Assembly: GCF_042242105.1 (NCBI RefSeq)
Contig: NC_092019.1
Coordinates: 16,351,328-16,415,327, forward strand
From: Pempheris klunzingeri
Taxonomy: Eukaryota > Chordata > Actinopteri > Acropomatiformes > Pempheridae
Length of the DNA stretch: 64,000 nucleotides
Direction: 5' to 3'
Shown here in pieces: positions 26,610 to 35,968 of the stretch. Numbering within the stretch: the stretch's first letter is position 1; every line of letters begins with the position of its first letter. The position numbers and the translations under genes are program-made. The notes under the pieces were generated by a model. The model was not told the DNA's origin and did not search any database. It saw only the letters and a program-made list of their open reading frames with translations.

Positions 26610-27625
26610 GCCTGCACGATGCCAGCGTCCCTTCGATGCAGCAACTAAACCCTTTTTTCCGGGGAAAGCCTGGGCAGCTTGTATGATCCGCACCGGAGGA
26701 AAGCAGCCTTGGGCCTTGGGTGCTTGTTTTCTGTGCTTGCTGCGTGCTGTTGCGCACACGCTGAGCCTGTGCTGTCTGTCTCCAAGCACGAGTCGAGTCG
26801 TTGTAGAAATAGGATGGGAGGGGGGAGGTTTGAAGGGTCTAGTTTAGGCGATACCTCAGCCGCATTGTCCAGGGAACGATTAACGTGGTACATGGTTAAA
26901 ATGGGCCTTGGTGGACAGCAATAGCCATTTCATTTTAATATGTGACACTGTAAAATCACCCCGTCCGATCTCATTATAATAGCCCAATAATAAAGGTTGA
27001 TGCCGGGTATTTTTATATTTTTGTTTTTATGAGAATAAAATGTTGTTGTTTGTCTGTTCCTAAATAATCACCAGGTCAGTTTCTCAAAATAAACCTATTG
27101 AGATTCATGTCTCCGTTGCCTTAAATTTCCACATGCCAAATTATTTGTGTCCCAGTTTTGCTGTTGCCGTTGGATGGCAGTGTTGAACCGTCCTCTCTCA
27201 ATTGTTGTCCGTGTCCGGAACCTTTGGTTGTTGGTCGTTGGTGAAACCGGTCTGTAATTATGAATGCACCAGCTTCAGTTGGTGTTGTCGGTTGTTGTAG
27301 CAACCATCTTAAGGCGCAACAATGTGGAAGATGTGTGTGTAACTGGTTGTTTTGGTAGTGATAGAAACTATTAGCTAAAGAAGCGATATGTTTGCTAAAA
27401 TTAATTTGTCACCAGCAGTGTGTTTACGTTTTGTTCGTCTCAGGTAAAGTTAGCTTAATTATCGGGCTGCAGCTAAATTAGCTAAGTGAGCACGATAAGC
27501 TAACTGAACTGAACACTGGCTAAGCTCCCGCGTACATTTAGATATCAGAAAATAACCTTTTGCCGGTTCAACTTAATTTAATTTCGTATATTTTAGTTGT
27601 TGGCTTAAGCAAATAGTTGCTTAGC
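26610..27625. promoter_or_regulatory. Divergent intergenic region, trim46 / tmem107
   Basis: About 1 kb separates the start codons of trim46 (leftward) and tmem107 (rightward). It must hold both promoters unless one has distant non-coding exons. No TATA box stands out. Whether it acts as a bidirectional promoter is inference. Confidence 0.5.
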
Positions 27626-29448
27626 ATGTCGGCTGTCAGCAACCTTGTCCCTGCACGGTTTTTGACAATCATAGCTCATCTTGTCATCGTTATCACCATC
27701 TTTTGGTCGAGAGTAAGTAAGACCGATTATAAGTTGATTGTGAGTAGTCGGGGAGCAGAAAGAGCCTTCTAGTGGGTTTTGTTGAGTAGCTTCTAATGTA
27801 TAATGACATGATGTAAGGAGATAATTTTTTGGGGAAACGGGCTATCTGTGTTTCTCATGTGTAAAAAACTACAAAGCATGTTAGCAATAAGATAAAGTGA
27901 CCCATAACTCCAAGTCTTAGGCTTGTTTTAAAATCAGATTTTGTGATAATCAATAATGTATTGTATCTTAACAATCCATCACTGTCTATCAAGAGTGTTT
28001 TTTTTTGTTGGTGCTTTGCATGCTGAACAGTTTTGCATGTTTGTTTCACAGGAAAACAACGTGAAGGCTTGCTTGCCTTTGGATTTCACACAAGAGCAGT
28101 ATGACAGTGAGGACAGAAAGTAAGAAAACATGTGCCAAACACATACAAACATAAAGTGAGAAATTATGTGACTCACACTGGCATACACACCCTTTAACAT
28201 GTCTGTCTGTCTGTCTGTCTGTCTGTCTCAGGTTGGTGGTAGCGCTGGCAGTCACCCTCGGCCTGTTTGCGATAGAGTTGGCTGGATTCTTCTCAGGAGT
28301 GTCCATGTTCAACAGCAGCCAAGGTCTCCTGTGTATCCTTTACACCGATGCCGTGTGCACCTCACTATGATGATTATGATGACAAAGCTGGTATATGTAC
28401 GAGTTAATGCAAGCTAATATCTATCAACAGTAAATATATTTTTGTCTACAATGACATCCCATTGAGGGCCCTGGTAGCTGCATGGTCACAACACATGACG
28501 TAAAAGTGCAACACCCTTGGATCAGTTCCAGTTGGGGAGCTTTGTTGTGTGTTAAACCCATCTCTCACCATCCATCTGATTCTACCAACAGTCCAATAAA
28601 GGCAAATTTGCCAATAATGTAGTCTTAAAAAAATCATTATCTACTGTATGCAGTTGTAACTGAGATGTTGATGTTGAGCATGAGATAAGAGCAGCTACTG
28701 AAATTACATCTGCTTTCAAAGAATGGATGTTGGGACTTTGGCCCAAAATTGATGCATCAACATGAGCCAGGAAATTGGTGTCAAACGAAATATCTCTTGA
28801 GAAGCCCTCAAATGTATCGGAGTATAAAAAGAGAGTTGGGCGATACTGAAAGTAATTCTAGACTTGAGTTACAATTCCATGACTCCAAACTCCTGTATAT
28901 TCACCTCCTCGTCTACTATAGCAACAGGAGCCCATGCCAGTGCCTCAGTGGCTCTGCTTTTCTTTCTATTTGAGCAGTGGGAGTGTGACATCTACTGGTG
29001 GATCCTTGCCATTTGCAGGTCAGTGTATATATAATTGATAGTGCGTGTTTATTTGTCCAAAAGCATTTTTTTCCCTGACAAATATTGCACCCAGCACTGG
29101 CTGTCCACTGCAGCGCATCCGTATCCTTGTCTTTCTTTGTGTTTGAGAAGTGGGAATGCTGGACATATTGGGTTATTTTTGCCACCTGCAGGTTGGTGTG
29201 TGTGTGTGTGTGTGTTGATGTGCATGCATGTATTAGTTTGTATTAGATTTAAGTGACCCTCTATAAACAGTGAAGTATTAGTGAGTATAAAGTGTGTGTA
29301 TGAAGTACTGTGGCTCTATCCTTGGTGTTTCTCTTTACATTTCTATCTCTGCCTGTCTCTCTCTCTCTCTCTCTCTAGTGCGCTACCTGCTTTTGTGGAG
29401 ATCCTTTTGTGTATAGCTGTTTTTGGACTGAAGAAGAAGCCATTGTGA
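27626..29448 (+). CDS. tmem107: Transmembrane protein 107, with a duplicated exon
   Basis: Four-helix membrane protein of the ciliary transition zone. In mammals it works with the MKS complex, and its loss causes ciliopathy. Coding exons: 27626-27712, 28052-28119, 28232-28332, then either 28922-29018 or 29095-29191, then 29379-29448. Either choice gives 140 residues, the human length. Recognisable pieces are LVPARFLTIIAHLVIVITIFWSR split across the start, ACLPLDFTQEQY in exon 2, LAGFFSGVSMFNSSQ in exon 3 and the GLKKKPL end. Both versions of exon 4 carry the H-x-SASV core and F-E-x-WEC. The acceptors of exons 3 and 5 consist of simple repeats. Fish may carry more than one TMEM107 paralogue, so this could be the tmem107-like copy; that choice needs a tree. 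Confidence 0.93.
28199..28229 (+). repeat. tmem107: (TGTC)n forming a splice acceptor tract
   Basis: Seven TGTC units run directly into the CAG acceptor of tmem107 coding exon 3, so the microsatellite serves as the polypyrimidine tract. Confidence 0.9.
28455..28636 (+). mobile_element. tRNA-derived SINE remnant
   Basis: This resembles the common fish SINE with a tRNA-like head (GGTAGCTGCATGGTCAC as a decayed A box, then GGATCAGTTCC as a B-box-like segment), a middle ending in CTCTCACC, and a CAATAAAGGCAAA / TCTTAAAAAAA tail. It is much diverged. It lies in tmem107 intron 3 in the sense orientation. Confidence 0.6.
28922..29018 (+). other. tmem107: tmem107 exon 4, version a
   Basis: 97 bp between a CTACTATAG acceptor and a CAG|GTCAGT donor. 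Joined to exon 3 and exon 5 it reads S-T-G-A-H-ASASVAL, then FEQWECDIYWW, then ILAICS. The exon enters at phase 1 and leaves at phase 2. It encodes most of one membrane helix and the following loop. Confidence 0.85.
29095..29191 (+). other. tmem107: tmem107 exon 4, version b
   Basis: 97 bp between a GCACCCAG acceptor and a CAG|GTTGGT donor, only 76 bp after version a. It reads S-L-A-V-H-CSASVSL, then FEKWECWTYWV, then IFATCS, in the same phase as version a. Counting the shared border codons, 20 of 33 residues agree. Version b keeps the HCSASV spelling of human TMEM107 as I recall it. The frame is fully open. Confidence 0.85.
29192..29216 (+). repeat. tmem107: (GT)n tract abutting an exon donor
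   Basis: The donor of exon 4 version b opens GTTGGT and goes at once into about nine GT units. Transcribed, this is a UG-rich element at the 5' splice site. Confidence 0.9.
29357..29376 (+). repeat. tmem107: (CT)n tract forming the last acceptor
   Basis: About ten CT units run into the TAG acceptor of the last tmem107 exon and serve as its polypyrimidine tract. Confidence 0.9.
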
Positions 29449-30912
29449 AAGACAGTCCTGATGTGAAATGCTACAAGATAATGTGGGTGATATCTGACTC
29501 ATGTATCAACAGATACTGTTGCTACAGCTTCTTAAATGATATACAGAGGAATGAACTTAAACACAGCGTTTAACTGACTTATGTGTTTATAAGGCTAATA
29601 CAAAAATCAAAGGAATTTATAAGTCACTCTCAGGAGCAAGTTGAGGTTCAATGACTTGCCCAAGGACACTTCGACAAGCTGTAGAAATAAGTGCTAATTT
29701 GTCAGTAAACATTGATGTGGTTTTCTGTTTCTCTCAGCCTGTCTGTCAAATTTCCATTGCAGGTCTGCTGTAATCCCAAATACATTTTGTACAAATGATT
29801 TCTTAAAACTGTTGATTGTCTTTTCTGGCTGCTTTGAACCCTTTGTTTTTGCCTCCTGGGCACATCTTTTCCACAGTATGTGCTGTGCTCCAAGGGCTTA
29901 ATCCAATGTCCATTAAAGTATCTGAATGGTGGAGATTGTGGGATAGTACAAAGCCTCTCTTGTACTGAATGGAGAATGTAATATCTACAGTTCTTCATTA
30001 CATTAGTAAAAGTTGTGTAGAGTGTCAGGGGCAAAATGTTACACTAGAATTAAGAATTATTGATCTGTTACAGGAAAGACAAATACAGGCTTACTTATAA
30101 CTGCAGGATTTCATAGTTTAATACAAAGTTCAGATTTGTCATGAAACAAGAGGAAAGGCTTTCTCTGATAAGTTTCATTTATGTAAATGAATTTAAAATG
30201 AATGTGTGGTTAAACAAAAAAGACACAAACTTGCTAGTAATACACTTGAAAACATTTCGTATAATGAGGATGCCTAAAAGAAGATACAATACTGATTCTT
30301 ATTGAGCAATAGAGGAGGAACAAAAACATTTACATCTCCCTTGAATCTTTTGAGTCAGTCTTTTATGAGATAAAATAGTTGAGGTATTATGGAGGATTCA
30401 CATGGGTTTAGTTGAGTAACTAACAGCTTATAATGACATGAGGTAAGGAAATTACCTTTTGAAAAAAAGAAGGATTACGAGTGTAAATAATTGCACAGCA
30501 CTTTCGGATTACGACAGAGAGAGACATGTTTGTGAAGCCCCAGAAGCACAAAAATTGGTTCTCTTTAGAAAAAGTAGCTGTGACAGGAAAACTGAAATGA
30601 CAGACATATTTACCATTTCTTATAACACTGCGCTCTATACAGCTAAATAATATTCTTAATTTTCATCCAAACAGCGCAAAAAGACCATATTTACATATAC
30701 AAAAAGCATATAAAGCGTATTTAAAAAGCATGTATTTATCCATTGGAAACATGGTAAGAAGATCTTGATGACTCCGCCCACTGGTCCCACCTGTCATTCG
30801 GACCGGGTGGTGAGGTTTGTAGTTCCTACAGCTGGGACATTGAGCTGGCTCAACGAAGTCAACCCTTATTCATCTCATTTTCAACACACGGCGTCTTATT
30901 CAGCATTTAATC
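29449..30912. other. tmem107 to krtcap2 intergenic region
   Basis: Holds the tmem107 3' UTR, a short relic at 29630-29680 of a fish repeat with the phrase TTGCCCAAGGACACTTCGAC, and a 60-bp segment (30398-30460) that resembles 27771-27835 in tmem107 intron 1. No coding sequence was recognised. Confidence 0.55.
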
Positions 30913-32831
30913 ATGGGTATGCATTGCACGATTAATTTCTCATTCAAATAATCCTACCAAGCATGTTTGCACAAATGTACGATATCAGCGTCCAGCTCTG
31001 TGGTAAGCTAGCTAGCTAATGCTAACGTTTAGAAATGGTAACTTTTAGGTGACTGAGCTGTCCCGCAGCATGTTTACTGTGTGGACAAAAACAAAAAGGA
31101 TATAGATTTGTGATAAATATAATATGTGTATGTAGAGCGTTATATTAGCGGGACATTTTAGCCGCTAACGTGGGTTAGTGAAGCTAGCTTAGGGCTAACA
31201 GCAGCTAGTCGGAAACGTTTGTGGACGAACACTGACGTGGCGTTACGTTATTAAAAGTCAGATGTTTCAGCTGGGCCTTTATAATTTGATATGTTCAAAA
31301 GTTGGCGATTTTGTGACAAATGGTGATGATATGCAGCAGAAAGTCTTTCCAAACACCGGTTCCCACAGGCTTTAGAGAAAGAAACCACGTTGATTTAAAG
31401 TCGACCATAATTAGCTTTAATCGTATTAGGTCAACAGTCAACGTTATATTAATGTACCATACTTAGCGCGTCTCATCTGTAATTGCGTTGATATTAAATG
31501 TCTTTATTCCTGTTTATTCCCTGTTCTCCTCAGTTGTATCACTGCATTATACCACAGCATCCATGCAAAGACTAGCCTTAGTTTCTCTTGTTGAGATGTC
31601 TGGCCTTTGTGAAGGACTTTGAATTGCATCTGTGGTTGAAAGGTGTACTTGAATAAAATAAAATCGACTGTCTTTGCCTTGTAGCGGTGAACACGGGCAC
31701 CTCTCTAGTGCTGTCCAGTCTGCTGTCAGTGCTGGTATTTGCTGGGATGCAGATGTTCAGTAAGCAGCTGGGATCGACTGAGTGGCTCACCATCCTGGGA
31801 GGGTTCCTCGGCTCAGTCCTCTTCATCTGCTCCCTCACTGTATCCTGTTTGTCACAGCACGGACTGAACCGCTTTAATCCATTTTACTCATAACTAAACA
31901 GCAGGATCCTTAAGTATTTCATGTATTGTTTAAAATAGCTTTTTGTGAAGTATCCCCACATCTTTTGTGTTACACCTTAACTTTATTTCCAGGCATTTAA
32001 TAACCTGGAAAACCTAATTTTTGGGAAGGGATTCCAAGCCAAGATATTCCCAGAGAGTAAGTGAACTGAAATCAGACTCATGCAGTCACACTTTTTGCTT
32101 ACATGTTGTTTAGCTTAATATGGCACCTATGATTTGCTGACTCGAGCGTCAGCTCAGCTTACACCACAACGTCAGCATTCTTGAGTATGAAAGCATATCT
32201 GAAAATGACTGTGCCTGCCTTTCCTACTGGGAGTTTAATGCACATGTTTAAAGCACAGTTGGTTAGTAATTTAATACCATTTTATGTACACTCTATCTGG
32301 GATTTGCCCAAAGTATCAGTGCTTCAATGTATTATTCAGCCTGTGTTCCTCACTTGTATTAATCTATCTCTCATCTTCTAGTTCTGCTGTGCCTGTGCCT
32401 GTCACTGTTTGCCTCGGGTCTGGTACACCGTGTCTGTGTCACAACATGGTACGTGACACTACTAATTTTGATCCAAACTTGCTAAAATGTTTAGAAATAA
32501 CAAAGTTGTCTGATCAAAAAGTGGGAAAGAAAAAACACACATTTGCTCCACCAAGTCTTATAGTGAGGGTGCAGCTGCTCCATTGCTCTGGCGCCTTTGT
32601 GTGACACTATTTCTGCAGATCACAAATACCTTTTATAACTTCATTCAGCATGGTTAAAAGGAGACTCTAAATCTTAACATGTATTCCTTTGCTTTTTCTG
32701 TCTTTTCCAGCCTGATATTCTCCCTCTTCGCACTGTACTACATCAACAAAGTATCTGCCGCTCTCTACCAAGCAGCCGTTCCCGCAGTAACACCAGCCAA
32801 GGCTGCCAGCAAGGGCAAAAGGAAGAACTGA
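30913..32831 (+). CDS. krtcap2: KRTCAP2, oligosaccharyltransferase subunit
   Basis: Keratinocyte-associated protein 2. In mammals it is a small four-helix ER subunit of the STT3A-type oligosaccharyltransferase that links it to the translocon for co-translational N-glycosylation. Five coding exons: 30913-30916, 31685-31839, 31993-32056, 32382-32448 and 32711-32831. They give 136 residues, the human length. The first coding exon holds only ATGG; joined to CGGTG it reads MAVNTGTS, matching the human MVVSTGTS. The core [15 protein letters not shown] spans exons 2 and 3, HRVCVTTC spans 4 and 5, and the end is a basic tail ([11 protein letters not shown]) that looks like an ER-retrieval or cytosolic tail. 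All introns are GT-AG. Identification is firm. Confidence 0.95.
32471..32545 (+). repeat. Short dispersed repeat, copy B
   Basis: Partner of the 23221-23293 segment, roughly four bases in five identical by eye, in the last intron of krtcap2, 22 bp after the exon 4 donor. Confidence 0.75.
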
Positions 32832-34260
32832 TGAATCTGTTGGATCCCACTAGCATCCAGTTAATGATCCAGGTGCTGATGGCCAGGTCAAATTTGGTCA
32901 CAATAATTGCTTAATTCCACAACCCTTTGTTTATGCAGGATCTATCAAGATTTGGTTTGGGAATATTACTTGGAAAATCATGACAGGTGAACAAGTTACA
33001 AGTCTAGTGACAAAGTTATTGTCTGATTCATTGAGAAATGTCCCTGGTATTTGTAAAGCCACAAAAAAAAGCTAAACAGCTATCTACATTCCACTGATAA
33101 ACTTTTCCCAAGCACTCTTTTTTTACACTGGTGCAAAGAGATTCATACATCCCATCATGTTATTTGTGTATTCATCAGCACATCAAGTTGCCTTTTTGTT
33201 TAATTCATTTTGTAATTAAATCATGTAAAAGACTTTTAATGAGTTTTTATTCTGTCAAATCATTCTTATTCAGTTTGCAAATGACAGTGTATTTGTTCAG
33301 TTAGGTGTGGCAGTGTCCTTTCCTCCTCCTCCTCTTTCACCAACTAATATTAGTATAATCTCTGTTGTGTTTCTATTGGGGAAAATATGGCTTAAAGGTT
33401 ACAAAAACAAGCTGGTGATCAGGGGGTCAAGCTGCAAATCCTGGGCTGGAAGTATGTTTGTGGATGGAGAGGATGAAATGACTGAGGAGCCCTTGAGCAA
33501 GGCTTAAACTCCATCAGTTCCTGTGGAGATGCCAACAGGTCAGACTGTGGTTGTACTGGGCAGCATCCAAGTGTGACCGTGTCATTGTGAACAGGGCGTT
33601 CCTGACTAAGAGAGTGGCACTTCCTTAGATAAGCAAAGCTTTTAAAGAAATATGTTTAAGATGGCCTAACTGTCTAGCTTCTTTTAATCAAAATAATAAA
33701 GATCAATTTCATAGCTTTTTAAAACCATAGATGGCTTGGAAATACATTAAATTATATTGTAAATGATGGACTATAACTATATTTTTTTTAGAAAAAGATA
33801 TATGTGGGGGAAACTGATACACAACAAGACTGGATCAGAAGAAGCCACCAGAGCCTAAAAGACCACTATGTCATGACCACTAAGCTCAGGCCTGCCCCCA
33901 GTCAGCACGTCGATGATGGGTGTCATTGTGCTGTCGTCACTTTTATGGACTGATTATTACGCATAATAGGGCAAGTGTGGGAAACATATTTTCTAGACAT
34001 GGTGGAAGTTGGACCTGCACCTCGTTTCTGTTTAGAGGTGACATCATCTCTGAAGGTGAAAATCAGCTTTTGAACAACCATTAAAAGAAAGTGACACATC
34101 TGAAAGTTATGACTTCATCTCTATCTCTTGTGGGAAAAACATGGGCAGGGATGGTATTTGCACAAGACTTTCCTATGTTGTTTGCTCTCCCTCTCTCTCC
34201 CCCCCTGTTTCTGTCTCCATATCCCTCCCTCTGTCTCCCATCATATTGGGCGTTACCAGA
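32832..34260. other. krtcap2 to first S100 gene, non-coding
   Basis: Includes the krtcap2 3' UTR, with an ATTAAA near 33214 and an AATAAA near 33693 as possible poly-A signals, and a SINE-like remnant at 33395-33625. No gene was recognised. Confidence 0.5.
33395..33625 (+). mobile_element. SINE-like remnant
   Basis: Carries the phrases GGGGTCAAGCTGCAAATCC (like a tRNA B box), CCCTTGAGCAAGGC and GGGCAGCATCCAAGTGTGACC, which recall V-type fish SINEs. Too diverged to fix ends or a target duplication. Confidence 0.45.
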
Positions 34261-34265
34261 CTGAC

Positions 34266-34348
34266 TATAAATTCTTGAATGAAGTTTCTGTGCGCCCCTG
34301 CACTCCACACTGACTCTTAAACTACAGAATCTGCTTCGTAGTGTCCTG
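34266..34348 (+). promoter_or_regulatory. TATA box and 5' UTR exon of first S100 gene
   Basis: TATAAAT at 34266 lies about 30 bp before a probable transcription start. A short non-coding exon (about 34295-34348) ends at CCTG|GTAAGT. The next acceptor, CTTCAG at 35550, lies 17 bases before the S100 start codon. A separate 5' UTR exon is the usual S100 layout. Confidence 0.65.
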
Positions 34349-34892
34349 GTAAGTTCATTATATTATTATTATTATTTTTTTTTTTAACACTTAAATTCTC
34401 TGTTTTAACTGTTGATCGCCTCCTTTTTAAAAGTTGCTTGAGTCTGGACAGACAAATAATCTTTTATTATGAAGTTTTAAGATTCATCTCAGTTTTTTTA
34501 TGTAGCTCCAGGCGTTTCAGCTCCATGCAAAAAGCAGCTGTTTTCCCATTTGAGGTTGAGTTCGTATTCAGTGTGTTTTCTTGGGTGGGCTTTTGCATTT
34601 TTGGCGCATTACACTGGACTTTCCACTTCTGACAAGTAGCGACAGGTCCTCCCTGTTATCTTTCCCTTTTTTGTCTTTAGTTTCTGTACATCAGCCTTGT
34701 TTTTAAATCCATATCCAAAAGGGGAAATGGAAGAAAAAGGCAGAGGGAAGAGTGGGAGCCTTGAGATAAGGAGTATTTTAGTTTATGTGCCAGAAAATGA
34801 TATGTGATAGCCAAAGAATTCGCTTTGAGTGCCAGTGAAACCAACACCCACATCCTCACGTAGCAGCATGTTAGTTTTGGATGAAGCAGCCT

Positions 34893-35247
34893 CAGTGGAG
34901 GAAAAAGTACTCAGATCTTTTATTAAAGTAACATTTACAATACCACAGAAACACTGTAACAAATAAAAGCTCCGTGTTCCAAATTTGACTTCATTTAAAA
35001 AGTAAAAAAGTTTAAGCATTAAGATACTAAGAGTAGAAAAAGTAGCAGAATAATGCAACAAATGGTTGCAAATTGAACCACCAATCTGAGTCATTTAAAG
35101 TATAAAATAAATTAATTGGAGTTAAAAGTATAATATTTCCCTCTGAGGTCTTGTGATAGTTTATAAGGTAGAAATACTCAAAAAGTACCTCAACATTATA
35201 CCTAAGTACTGTACTTGAGTAAATGTGCCTAGTTACATCCACCAATG
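34893..35247. mobile_element. hAT-like MITE
   Basis: A 355-bp element starting CAGTGGAGGAAAAAGTACT and ending ACTTGAGTAAATGTGCCTAG... CCACCAATG. The ends are imperfect inverted repeats, and the inside is AT-rich with no coding capacity. Flanks are AGCAGCCT (34885-34892) and TGCAGCCT (35248-35255), a target duplication of 8 bp with one change, as hAT transposons make. It is one of the commonest fish repeats and lies in intron 1 of the first S100 gene. Confidence 0.8.
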
Positions 35248-35567
35248 TGCAGCCTCAGCTTTTACTTAAGTTAACATTGCAATGCCTCAATGTCAGTTAA
35301 AGGTTTAACACATTTTACAGAAAAGTTGAAAAGTAATTGAGAAATTCATATGTTATTCTGTAAAATAGGCTGTTTTAATGTTCCAGGTGCAGGTAGTTGA
35401 AACAGTTGCAGAGCGAGATTCTTTCTGCTTATCTGTATGTAAAATATTATTCTGTACAGTAACTTGCAACAGATGTCAGATAAATTGTATTTTTGAAGAA
35501 AGTAGACTTCCTATGATATTTAAACCCAGACATGTCTTTCCTCCCTTCAGCACACACCTCTGCAGCC

Positions 35568-35968
35568 ATGACTGAGTTGGAGATTTGTATGGAGTCCCTG
35601 ATTAAGACATTCCACCGCTATTCCAATGAAGACAGTGATGGAAAGACCTTAAGCAAGAGGGAACTGAAAAAACTAGTTGAGAATGAGTTGCCCGGTTTTC
35701 TGAAAGTGAGAGACAAATATCTCCCCTTGGTAAAGGTCAATGTGCATCCATGTAGCTCATTGCTCTTCTTTTAACCCTGACCTTGTCTTTCTCTGTGATG
35801 CTCTTTCAGACCCAGAATAACCCCAAAATTGTGGACTGTATCATGAAAGATCTGGACCAAAACAAAGACGATAAGTTGGACTTTGAAGAGTTTCTTCCCC
35901 TCGTCGTCGGCCTCTCATTGGCCTGTGAAAGATGTTATGTGCTCCATGAAAAGAAGGCAAAGAAGTGA
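35568..35968 (+). CDS. S100 calcium-binding protein A (98 aa)
   Basis: S100-family EF-hand protein. Members form antiparallel dimers that bind target peptides on calcium binding. Coding exons 35568-35705 and 35810-35968 are split between the two EF-hands, as usual for S100 genes. The first hand is the 14-residue S100 type, ending with TLSKRELKKLVE. The second loop, DQNKDDKLDFEE, has D at position 6 where glycine is normal. Helix IV (LPLVVGLSLACERC) is followed by a lysine-rich end. The start TELEICMESLIKTF and the LACE region are most like S100A11 by memory, and S100A11 lies near SNX27 in human, but orthology is not settled. The exon begins at acceptor 35550 and the ATG is the first one in it. 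Confidence 0.9.

Noticed and set aside
26505-26789. Longer N-terminus for trim46 (start 60 codons upstream)
   Set aside because: The upstream residues (MLGDRQHRLSVC...) have no TRIM likeness, whereas [14 protein letters not shown] matches the known start.
29449-29700. U8 snoRNA (SNORD118), which lies in the 3' UTR of human TMEM107
   Set aside because: No paired C (RUGAUGA) and D (CUGA) boxes with a U8-like body were found downstream of the stop codon.
9320-30912. DPM3, expected by human order near SLC50A1 and KRTCAP2
   Set aside because: No single-exon frame with the DPM3 helices and coiled-coil end was found on either strand; it is absent here or lies elsewhere.
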